From: Dicaeum eximium
Lineage: Eukaryota > Chordata > Aves > Passeriformes > Dicaeidae
Direction of reading: 5' to 3'
Assembly: GCA_013396995.1 (NCBI GenBank)
Contig: VWZP01005792.1
Coordinates: 156,248-220,247, forward strand
DNA: 64,000 nucleotides
A model generated the notes under the pieces. The model was given only the letters and a program-made list of their open reading frames with translations, was not told the origin of the DNA and did not search any database. The first letter of the stretch is position 1; each line of letters starts with the position of its first letter. Made by a program: the position numbers and the translations under genes. Below, piece by piece: positions 47,501 through 56,500 of the stretch.

Positions 47501-48479
47501 TCAGTTTTTCTGTCACCTGGCAAAGAGGTGAGGGCAGATATTCCATGCTTGGGAAGGAATAAAGGCCTGTCCAAAGGGAAGAAATTTCCTATACAAGCAC
47601 GAATCACAAATTGCAAATTTTCGAAAGCTTTATCCTTTTAATGAGCACATTAAGGATAACTCCTGTTCAACAGGGCTTGTTTAAATGTTCCTGGCTGCAG
47701 GGATTTGCACAGGGAAAGCAAGCAGAAAACCTGCAGAAAGTGGCTGGAAAGAATGCAAGTGTGAAAGCAGATTTGGTTTCCTGTGGGGATGCTAACGAGG
47801 CAGCAGAGCTGCATCAGTAATTTCATGTTCTGCCTCGAATCCAGGGCTGGGAGAAAGGAGTGGTGTTTGTCAATGGTCAGAACCTGGGAAGATACTGGAA
47901 GATTGGACCTCAGGAAACTCTTTACCTTCCTGGGCCCTGGCTACGGAGAGGGGGCAACGAGGTGAGAGGCTCTGCTGGGATTGCTCTGTGCCTGTTGGGG
48001 CTGTTAAAGATCCTTGTCCCAAAGAGCCAGAAGTGCACAGGACATCAATTATCCTTTAGCTGAAAGCCAGTGCAAGAGAGGGGAAGGGCAGTGCTGTCTC
48101 CTAAGATCTCTGAAAATTAGGGAAGGTCTAAAGCTGGCTCTGGCTCTGACAGCCATTCAAGGCTGACAAGGATGGCAGCTGAACTTCACAGCTCTGCCTC
48201 AAGTTGGAAATCAAGAACAACCTGATGTGATGCTGCTTCATCCCTGCACCAGCGGTGCCAAGGCAGAGCCTCAGTCACTGCTCAGACCCATTAAAGACTG
48301 ACCTCTTTAAATGGTGCTTCCTTCCCCTCCTCCTAAGAATATTTGAAGCCCACAAGGCTTTGTAAGAAGGGCTTTTCTCTCTCCCTGTGCAGATTGTCAT
48401 CTTTGAGGAGCGCACGGCGGGCCGGATCATCCAGTCCGTGGACATCCCTTACCTCGGCCGCACCCAGTACGTGGACTGA
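29556..48479 (+). CDS. GLB1L2: GLB1L2-like beta-galactosidase (GH35); 18 exons, N-terminal exon missing
   Basis: Exons: 29556-29753, 29939-30007, 30304-30399, 31813-31921, 32198-32290, 34824-34905, 38046-38110, 39893-39977, 40474-40611, 41215-41295, 41479-41585, 41952-42098, 42468-42539, 43326-43404, 44941-45028, 46845-46959, 47845-47961 and 48393-48479. They join in phase to 609 residues plus stop; human GLB1L2 has about 608 from the same point. The TIM-barrel GH35 catalytic domain includes IFGGSMHYFRVPREYW, TTYVPWNLHE and LRPGPYICSEWDLGGLPSWL. The acid/base is the second Glu of QVENEYGSY (exon 32198) and the nucleophile the Glu of MEYWTGWFDNWGG (exon 39893). C-terminal beta domains include VENRGRVNYG and VVFVNGQNLGRYW. 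It is predicted to hydrolyse terminal beta-galactosides; the physiological substrate is unclear. It is closer to GLB1L2 than GLB1L3 (TTYKGFTEAVD, TSDNKNGLS, PKMVMEYWTGWFD). Introns after 31921 and 46959 are GC-AG. The signal/anchor exon is probably in the gap upstream. Confidence 0.93.
31922..32197 (+). other. GLB1L2: GC-AG intron in the GLB1L2-like gene
   Basis: The coding exon ends CTCCAG and the intron opens GCAAGC, ending CCCCCACAG. The protein reads VVVPLQ joined to YKKGGPIIAVQ as in the family. No nearby GT gives the correct frame. CAG|GCAAG is the usual consensus for GC donors. Confidence 0.9.
32291..34823 (+). other. GLB1L2-like intron, 2.5 kb
   Basis: Unique AT-moderate intron sequence with GT (GTAACA) and AG (TTTAACCCAG) ends. 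No coding exon, RNA gene or clear repeat was recognised in it. Confidence 0.6.
36628..36772 (+). repeat. CR1 3' fragment
   Basis: It contains TTGGGAGTGTCCAAGGCCAGG, GGGATAGTGGGAGGTGTCCC and a tail near TTTTCATCCCAAACCAATC, all standard CR1 3'-end blocks. Confidence 0.87.
36835..36990 (+). repeat. CR1 internal fragment
   Basis: It contains CAGCTCTGGCCCCTCAGTTT, GGAAGGACGGGGAGGGGCTG and CACAAACCCTGTGAGGAAGC, matching the internal block of the CR1 copy at 59.9 kb. An N interrupts it at 36967. Confidence 0.8.
38111..39892 (+). other. GLB1L2-like intron, 1.8 kb
   Basis: Non-coding intron with GTAAGA and CTTGACAG ends. It includes a (TTAA)n simple repeat at 38553-38572. Nothing else was recognised. 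Confidence 0.6.
43320..43325 (+). promoter_or_regulatory. GLB1L2: NAGNAG tandem acceptor (TAGCAG) in the GLB1L2-like gene
   Basis: The acceptor reads TTGTTTTTAGCAG|GGC. Using the first AG adds one Gln (EGQQGFRQ); using the second gives EGQGFRQ, which fits the family alignment. Both keep the frame. Confidence 0.75.
43427..43858 (+). repeat. CR1 LINE fragment just inside a GLB1L2-like intron
   Basis: It begins 23 bases after the donor at 43405. It shows GGTGCTCAGCCTGGAGAAAA, GGACTCAGGGGTGCCCTCAG, ACAGAACCAGAGCTCACAGC, a GGAGAAGTTTTTCACAGAAA block, GGCACTGGGTGCCAGGGTTT and a tail of repeated TTCTGTGAATTCTGTG. It is nearly the same as the copy at 59862-60385. Confidence 0.9.
45029..46844 (+). 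other. GLB1L2-like intron, 1.8 kb
   Basis: The donor is the weak GTTTGT and the acceptor is CTCTCTTGCAG. It carries an antisense CR1 at 46436-46690 and is otherwise unrecognised non-coding DNA. Confidence 0.6.
46436..46690 (-). repeat. CR1 3' fragment (antisense)
   Basis: Inverted CR1: TTTGGGTGGAAGGGACCTTA, CCATGGCAGGGACACCTTCC, CAGGAATTTCTTCCTGATAT and CCCCCTTGTCCTGTCACC. Confidence 0.9.
46960..47844 (+). other. GLB1L2: Second GC-AG intron in the GLB1L2-like gene
   Basis: The exon ends CTGAAACTGCAG and the intron opens GCAAGT, ending CGAATCCAG. The protein reads DTFLKLQ joined to GWEKGVVFVNG, exactly as in the family, so the GC donor is required. Confidence 0.9.
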
Positions 48480-49308
48480 GAGCTGCTGTCCCACTCTGGC
48501 TCATCCTGAGTGCTCCTGCTTGCATGTCTGGGGACCTGATGGCTCAGCACTTTGGCTGCCAACCTCCCCTAGAGCCAGGGGAAGGATTTGCCCTTTGGCA
48601 GTGAGTTCGGAGGGGAGGACAGGCGGAGGAAGCAGCGCTGCCCTGGTTCCATGGATGGGTGGATGGATGGATGCAGCAGCTCATCTCCCTGGACTACTGA
48701 GCCCCCAGCCCCGGTGGCTGCGCATGTTCTGGACCATCTGGTGGATGTGGGGGAGTAAAAAGGTGCTGGAGGCAGGTGAGAGAGAGAGAGACAGAAAGAA
48801 CTGAAGCCATCTGAACCGAAAGCTGAGCTCAGCTTTCCAGGGACTTTCAAAATGTGCCATCGCTGGCCTCCTCGTTTTTATAATTAGGTAGGGAGAAAAT
48901 AGGTGGTGAACATGTGAGTAATCAGGTGTGGAAAACCATTTTGGTGTGCTTTGAGGCAGATTTTAGCAAGTCTCTCTGCAGAAAGGGCCATTATGTGTTC
49001 CCTTGTTGGAAGGCAAGGTGGTTGTCAAATGACTTTTAATTTCAGCTTTTTTTTCCACTAAGTTTTACTATGAAGGTCGTCTCTCTCTCAAAAGGAAAAA
49101 AAAAAAAAAAAACCCAAAAAAAACCAACTTAAAAAGTCAGATGTGTTTTGTCTTATTATGTTTCAGGACAGGCAGGAATGAGAATTTCCAAGGAGGAGAA
49201 AAGAACAAGTGAGTCTTGCAGTCCCCTTTCCACCAGTGCTCACACTGAAGCACCTAAAGATGAAATTCCCCCTTGGAAAATGAGCAGGGATCAGATTTTG
49301 GCTGGGGT

Positions 49309-49405
49309 AGAAGCAAGTGGGAAAACTCACCCCTGCTTTCTCCTTAAAGCTGCTGTGGGATCTTGGGTCCTGGTTTCTTTTTTCTTTTTTGTCCCTCTAA
49401 ACAGA
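49309..49405 (+). repeat. Isolated copy of the 118-bp repeat unit
   Basis: The stretch GGGAAAACTCACCCCTGC, CTCCTTAAAGCTGCTGTGGG and TCCTGGTTTCTTTTTTC matches the array unit at 52001-52470, 2.7 kb away. Confidence 0.85.
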
Positions 49406-51074
49406 AACACGGGATTTGGCTAAACATGACATTCTTTAACTCACCAGCTCCAGGCACAGAGGAGCTGCAGCCTCCTTAGGGAGAGGGAGAGATCAAACCC
49501 GAGCTGAGAATCCTTCAGAACCTCCAAGGAGCCGCTGCTTTCTGTGCCAGTGCCAGGATTCAGGCTCTGAGAGAAACACCAGACTGTGTCTGTAACGGAG
49601 GTGCAGGGTATTCTGGCTCTTAGAAACCATGGTTTTATTTAACAAATTTAAATACAGTTTGTTTAAAACTGAGAACAGACAGTGCAGCTGGAACACACTC
49701 CATCCTGGCCAGGGCTGGTCACACCTATCTCTGCTCCCCAGGGCCACAGCAGCTCTGGGACAGCTGAAGGGGCCCAGGCTCCTGTGGCCAGAGCAAATGT
49801 GCAGGGCTGTGTTCAGGACTCCATCCTTTGCATTTTTCTGAGAGTTATTTCCTTCCAAGGAGGGAAGGTTGGAACCCAGCAGGGACTGGAATTCAGATCA
49901 GCGAACCAAAACATGCAGCTCGGAGAGGACATCAGTTGGAAACTATTTCAATGCTATGAAAACTTGGTAATCCTTGAAAAATGTCTCTTTGCACTGTAGG
50001 GTTTGCAGACTGAAGGGAACTTGGAAGGCCAGTACAATAACAGAATAAATCTACTTGAGTGCAGAGTTTTAATCCAAGGTAACAATACCTGTTCCCATAG
50101 AGCAGCCAGCAGCATCCAAAACTTCCTTTCCAAGTAGTGCTTCAGCCATTGCATCTGAAAGGAACATTTTTGTAAAGGCTTCTGTGGCTGGGAACTAAAG
50201 AATGCAACTTTTCCCCAACGGTTCTGATATACAGTGGGAGAAAATAACTTACAAAAAATATTTTCATTTGAAATATCAGGAAATACACAATGTCATTAGT
50301 CCAAGGGGAGACTTCTGCACTGTGAAGCCAACAGTCAAACCCAGAGCATTTTAATAGTTCTATGTGTTAGGGCTAAAAATAACCAAGTCTATTGCAGGGT
50401 TATATTTTTCCCTCAGTTCAAAGGTAAAATTGTGCTTCAAATTTTTTGAAGGAATTGGGACAGCATCGGGGTGGGGAGGTGACAAAGGTTTGACAAGAGT
50501 TATGAAAGGGGAGGGAATTTTAGGGGTTTTGGCTGGGGAGAAGGGGCCTGTTGTACCTCAGTTTTCATCTCAGCAAGTTTGGCAGTCTCACAGAGAGTCA
50601 CCAGATGCTGAATAAACAGAGCCCTGAGCCCAGGATCCCCTTCCCAGGGTGCTGCTCTCTCTGTCCAAGGGCACTGGGAGCTGCTCCAGGGGGGCTTTGC
50701 ACACCAGCTCTGCAGTAGCAGGAAAAGGGGCTGGGGCTGAAGGATACACTCCAGGCAAATGGGAAATGCACTAAAATCACCTCTTAGTGTCCACTCTCTA
50801 GTTTGAAGAGGTTTTATTTTTTAAGAGTGGAAATTTGCCTTCATATAGGAGCACCCTTCAGAGAATCCCACACCTAATGCTCACAGGAACCAAATTAGGG
50901 CTGAACAGGACCAGATCTGGATGAATATTACAGTGTATGGCCCCCACAATCTCATTAAACCTCACTTCCAAATATTATAGCATTTTTAGAGAGCCACATG
51001 CAGGAGTCACGACTCCATCCAGGATCAGTGGTGATCAGCAGCTCCCTGATCCTCTCCCTCCATCCCACTCCAGG

Positions 51075-51358
51075 GCCTTATAAGAAAGATGGGGACAAAC
51101 CTTTTAGCAGGGATAGGACAAGGGTTGATGGTTTTAAACTCAAAGAGGATAGATTAGAGATACAAGGATTTTTTTTTACAATGAGGGTGGTGTCACATTG
51201 GCACAAGTTGCCCAGAGAGGTGGGGGATGCCCCATCCCTGGGAATATTCAAGGCCAGGAGCCACCTGGCCAGCTGAAGGTGTCCCTGCCCATGGCAGGGG
51301 TTGGACAGAGGACCTTTAAAGTCCCTTCCACCCCCAACCCTTCCACGATTCCATGACC
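51075..51358 (+). repeat. CR1 LINE 3' fragment
   Basis: CR1 blocks in order: GGATAGGACAAGGGTTGATGG, GGCACAAGTTGCCCAGAGAG, GATGCCCCATCCCTGGGAA, a GGTGTCCCTGCCCATGGCAG segment and a CCTTCCA...GATTCCATGA tail. Confidence 0.9.
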
Positions 51359-52000
51359 ACAGAGGAACGTCAGGGTGCCCCCCAAACTGTGAAACTGAGG
51401 AGGGAAAAGGAGAGGGAATTCAGAGAACAGAGATGCTTAAAGGGTTTGTTCTAACCTGCCTTGCTTTTCCCCCTGCCCCAAACCCTTCCTGTCTTGTGCA
51501 GCGTAACAAACACTGATTAAAGGAGATTTAAAGTTAAGGGCTAAGGTGCCATCTTGGAAGGCAGCTGTCCCCTCCATGGCCAGAGAGCTGCTCTTGTCAC
51601 ACACGTGGCCACAAGGTTGGTGTTTCTCAGCAAAACCAGTCCCGGGGGCCACTGCCGTGGCTCTCACCCTCGCCCCAGGCGCTGGCACACAGCCCCTGCT
51701 CGGTGCAGCCCCATCCCAGCCGGAGCCTCCCAGTCCTGGCGTTCTGTGCTTTGTTCTCCACCTGCGGAGCTCTGCCTGTGCTCCGGCTCCGGGAGGGAGG
51801 GCGGGGTCCGGGCAGTTCGTGGATGCGGTGGTGCTTGGTTTCCAAAACTCGTGGAGTCAGCAGAGGTGCTGGCTCCAGCCTGGCCGGCGGGGTGGGTGCT
51901 GTGCAGAGGAACCTTGCAGGCTGTGCGTGAAGAAATCCTCTGCAAGAGACACGAGCAGCGTGGGTATCCCCTGTGCCTGGCTGCAGAGCCATCCCCGAGC

Positions 52001-52470
52001 CCACTGCAGGTCCCAGGGCTGGGGAAAACTCATCCCTGCTTTCTCCTTCAAGCTGCTGTGGGATCTGGGGTCCTGGTTTCTTTTTTCTTTTTGTCCCTAA
52101 ACATCCCCCAGCCCTGTCCCACTGCAGATCCCAGGGCTGGGGAAAACTCATCCCTGCTTTCTCCTTGAAGCTGCTGTGGGATCTGGGGTCCTGGATTCTT
52201 TTTTTTGTCCTTCTAAACATTCCAGAGCCTTGTCCCACTGCAGATCCCAGGGCTGGGGAAAACTCATCCCTGCTTTCTCCTTGAAGCTGCTGTGGGATCT
52301 GGGGTCCTGGTTTCTTTCTTCTTTTTGTCTCTAAACATCCCCCAGCCCTGTCCCACTGCAGATCCCAGGGCTGTGGGAAAGCTCATCCCTGCTTGCTCCT
52401 TAAAGCTGCTGTGGGATCTTGGGTCCTGAATTATTTTTTTTGTCCCTCTAAACATTCCAGGGCCCTGGGG
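52001..52470 (+). repeat. 118-bp tandem array, four units
   Basis: Units start CCACTGCAG at 52001, 52119, 52235 and 52353 and end near 52470. Each holds CCCAGGGCTGGGGAAAACTC, CTGCTTTCTCCTTGAAGCTG and GGGATCTGGGGTCCTGG then a T-rich stretch. The repeats create spurious open frames with a recurring ENSSLLSP peptide. Confidence 0.95.
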
Positions 52471-52489
52471 CCACTGAGAGCTCCAGCCC

Positions 52490-52612
52490 CTCTGCAAAGC
52501 CTCTGTGGCACAGAGCAGCTGCTGAAGGCTCTCAGCACTGGGGCCAGCAGCCCTGGGAGCTCCATGGCCTCTGCAGAGCCTCTGTGGCACAGAGCAGCTG
52601 CTGCAGGCTCTC
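52490..52612 (+). repeat. Imperfect direct duplication, about 78-bp offset
   Basis: CTCTGCAAAGCCTCTGTGG then CACAGAGCAGCTGCTGAAGG is followed about 78 bases later by CTCTGCAGAGCCTCTGTGG then CACAGAGCAGCTGCTGCAGG. Confidence 0.8.
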
Positions 52613-53531
52613 CTCCTGCCCTGCCAAGGCCACAGAGCAGCAGGCAGGGCTCCATCCTGCTTCCCCCAGGGAATGGGATGTAAGGGAGCTCACTGCAGGT
52701 AGGAATTCACCACTGCTGAGCAAATCTGCCCCCTTCCTGCTCTTGCTTCTCTGGGCTCAAGAGCAGCAACCTCCTGTCCCTCCAGGCCTGGTTCTACACC
52801 CCAGTGAAAGGGAGTTGTGCATTTATTTTTTGGCCATGATAATGAAGGACAGCTCCACAGGCTGTAGATACAAGTGAATAGCTCGTCCTTCACTCCTGCA
52901 AACCAGCTGCAGAAACACCCAGAGCATGAACAATACAAGTCAGCCATCAAGGTGTGTTCTTTCCTCCTTTCCAGTGGAAAAGACACCCCATGCTCTCCTC
53001 AGGTGAACAAATACCTCAGGCAGGGTTTAATCCACACCTTCCATACTCATCACTGCCTTTCTGTGGCTTCAGTGTCGGTCTAAATTGAATATTTCCCTCA
53101 GTGAAAGCTTCTGCCTGACCAAAAATCTTTTTGCTGGTGCTGCTTTAGCTTTCCTCAGGTGTTTGCAGGTGGATGAGCCCACACCTCTCACCCCTGCACT
53201 TTAGCTCTATTAAAGTTAATAAGGCAAACTTGTTTACACAAGGATTTTTCTTAATGGTGCAACTTCTACCTGAACTCCTACTCCCTGCATTTTTCTTCCC
53301 CTCAACCTCTCAGCAGGTATTTTGTCTTAAAAATAGATTAACTTTAAAAAAAGAGATTAATGAATAGTCTTGAGAAGTTTAGCAGTAAGGGAAGGTTGGG
53401 GTTGTGAAAAATGGAAATGAAAAAGCACATTTAAAAGAGATTTTATCTTTCTCCTGCCCTTGTGGAGCTTCTCACTGCTGTTAGAAACACGTGCTCTTAC
53501 CTGGTGTTGGTCTCTGCTCAGCCATGCACAG

Positions 53532-56500
53532 TCAGATTTCCACGTTGGGATCTGTGAATCCTTTCTTGCCCTCGTTCACCAGCACAGGCTTCTCTGTCCT
53601 TGTGTGCCAGACTAAAATCTGAAGAAGCCAGAAGTCATTAGCTGCACCTCTCCAGTGCCCTAAGAAATATTCCTGCACATTAAATCAATAGTGCAATTTA
53701 ACCAGCCACCCTGGAGCCTAATGGTGCATCCACCGCCGAGAGGAGCTTTGCATAAACCTTCATTTAGGCAGAGCTGCTGCTCTGCAAAATGCACAGTGCT
53801 CAGAAATTACCCATTTTACAGTGTGCTGTCGTGGGGCATTAACCTGCTCCTTCCATGGAGTTATCAGCAGCTCCCTGCACAGGCTCATCAGCCTTCCAGT
53901 GCGGGGAGGCAGCTCCCTCCCAGCCTGGAACCACATCCCTGCTTCCCCACAGCTCCTCAGCTGTCTCTGGAGTCGTTCAGAGGGGAAATGCAAATCCCTG
54001 ATATTTATTCAGGTGATGTTGTGAGGGAAGAGGCACCACCAGCTCCTCCCATCACCACCCCTGCCTTTGGCTGGGGGAAATACAACCTGAATTCTTCAGC
54101 ACATCCATTACTGACCTCGGCATCACTTCCTTTTTCACTTTTAAATCCTTTCCAAACCCTAAAAAGCCACGGGAGTGTCACTGATCCAGGAAGGACTCAC
54201 TGCTGCTGCCCCAAAGCTGCTGAGGCAGGAGCTGTTTCCAGAATCCTCCCTTCTTCCCACGAGCTCTGGGCTGCACACACCCTCTCATAACCCAGCACTA
54301 CCCTATGGATCCCCCCAAAGCCCCCTCCCCAATCCCTTTGGAATCCTGGCCCCATACAGCCACCCCTATTCTGTACCAGGCATTAAAACCCCTCCCCAAC
54401 TTGCTTAAAACAGAACTGAAGCTTCTCCTAAAAGCTCCCCTCAGTCTTGGGAGTGGAGTTGCACAGAGATCAACATCTGTGGAGGAGAACTGGCAAAATC
54501 TGAGGTGGCTGAGTGTTTCAGGGGGGCTGTTACAGGAAATTGTTTCTACTTGCTGTGCTCAGATGGTTCTGGAAGCTGCTTAAAACACTCAATTACACTC
54601 ATTGCTTTCTGCCTCGAACCAGGACTGCTGGGAGCAGCTTTATCCTCTCCAAACAGGTTTCCTGCTCCCCTCACCTGTGCCTGGCTGTTTCCCACCTCGT
54701 GGGGTTTCCCTCTGGTTGCCATGACAATCCCTGCACACCGAATCCTGCAAACCCCTTCCACCAGCCTTCCTGAAAAACCAGGCCACGTTCTGCTTCTAAA
54801 GGATGAACAAAGCACCTTTCAAACCCTCCTGGTTCAAGCAGAGCACCTTCCCCCACCTTCCCAAGGAGCTTGTTTGACCAAATTCGTCTCTGATGTGAGC
54901 AGTCACCTCCTGCGTGGAGCTTAAATCTCCGCTAATACTGAAGCAGTAGAGACCAACTGCTGGCTGGAGTGGGTCCAAAAATCCATTTCATCATCCCCCA
55001 CAAGCACTTCAGAGCCCGCTCATCAAAGTCACCCTTGATTCCAGCCCTGCTCTCCCCATGGCAGTGGCGCTGCTGCAATTACTGCGCTGCTTGCCCGGGA
55101 AAAGACAAAACCCAGCAGGGCTCATGAGTGGCTCTCAGGGCTCTGCAATGATGGAGAAAGGATAAAACAGGTGCTGGAGAAATCCTGAGGCCAATTCTCC
55201 TCTTCAGAGAGAGCCCTTTGCACTCCTGGCACTGCACACTCAGCCCTGGGGCTCACTCACACTTGAGCAGCTCCGACCACTCTCTGCACCAGCAGAGGAC
55301 CACAGCCACCCATCACCAGTGCTCTCCTTCAGCTGGATCCCATTTCTGCACTGTTAAAGCCAAATGCCAAAAAAGGCAGATTAAATGAGCCAAAACGGGC
55401 CCATTTTCAGAGTTTGCAGCTTGATACAGAAGCTTTTACCATTTTTCATGCTGTACTCCTTAACGTGGGAGGTAGATCACAATTTACTACAGAAACATTT
55501 GCTTTCCTTTCAGCCAGTGCTTGTTTTTTTCAACAAGCAGTGTGTTTTATGCCTTAGAGAAGCTTTGGCTCTCTCACAAGGGACCAAACAGTGAGGGGGA
55601 CCAAATATCTGACTTTTCCTGAGCAGTGGTTTCATGCAGATCACTCAAGGGACTCCCTTTTACAAACACTACTGCAAAACCCTTCCACTCATTTACAGCC
55701 CTGCCATTCAAAGTCACAGGACTCAAAACAGATCGAGGAGATCACAAGGGTTCATCTCCACAGCAGAACAATTCATTGTCTCCCAACAGGAGAATAAAAA
55801 GCAAACAGAAGGGTTCAACCTGCAGTGGGAGGGGATCACAGGGTTTCCAGCACGCAGACTCTCCCAGGAGGGATTCAGGAATTGTTGTTTGAAATGGAAA
55901 CTACAGAATGGGGAAAAAAAGAGACACCAGGCTGAAAGGGCAGCTCTGCTCCCCATTCTCCAGCCTGACAATAAAATGTTCCCCCAGCTGTGGCATTAAT
56001 GATGCCCCTGGGCCCCTGTCTCTGCTTTAGTCCTCCCTGGCTGAGCTCACTGCAGACTGTTCCCTGGTGTCCATAGGAAATGGGGAGCACAACGTCCCCC
56101 TTTCCACCAGCCTCACGGGAATGCCAAATCTCAGACCTCTCTCCTGTGCCAAGGATTGAAGGTTTGATTTAGGGGCGTGGGGAAATGCACCAACAGCAGA
56201 ACTCCAGATACAGAGAACCCTTGCAAAGCCCTGTTTCCTTACAGCTCTCGGATAAACCAATCCTTCCATCCTCATAACTTTCTCCTCAGCAACTAATACC
56301 AACTTTCTTTACTTTCTCCTTCATTTTGGGCAGTTCCCAAATCCAAGAAAATAAGCATGATATGTGATCTTTGGCCTAAACTTCAGCTTTTTGCAGGAGT
56401 GTGTGTTTGTGGGCTGAATTCTGATCAATATTAGCAGCAGCAGCAGTGCACACAGGGAAGGCAGCATTTCTGCAGAACAGATGTCTGTGCTTATCTTACA

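Larger units (their letters stand above)
48480..53531. other. Convergent GLB1L2-like / B3GAT1 3' region
   Basis: This holds the two 3' UTRs and intergenic DNA. Plus-strand AATAAA occurs at 50044 and 50611; none is seen in the first 1.5 kb after the GLB1L2-like stop. A minus-strand AATAAA (plus TTTATT) at 52822-52827 is a candidate for B3GAT1. Repeats: GGAT copies near 48655, a poly-A run at 49096-49112, a CR1 at 51075-51358 and a 118-bp array at 52001-52470. No further gene is supported. Confidence 0.6.

Noticed and set aside
29556..48479. GLB1L3 as the identity of the galactosidase gene
   Set aside because: The diagnostic stretches (TTYKGFTEAVD, TSDNKNGLS, PKMVMEYWTGWFD) fit GLB1L2 better. 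A co-ortholog relationship is still possible.
51546..52284. Overlapping open frames with repeated ENSSLLSP-like peptide
   Set aside because: The peptide repeats simply mirror the 118-bp tandem DNA array. There is no start context or family support.
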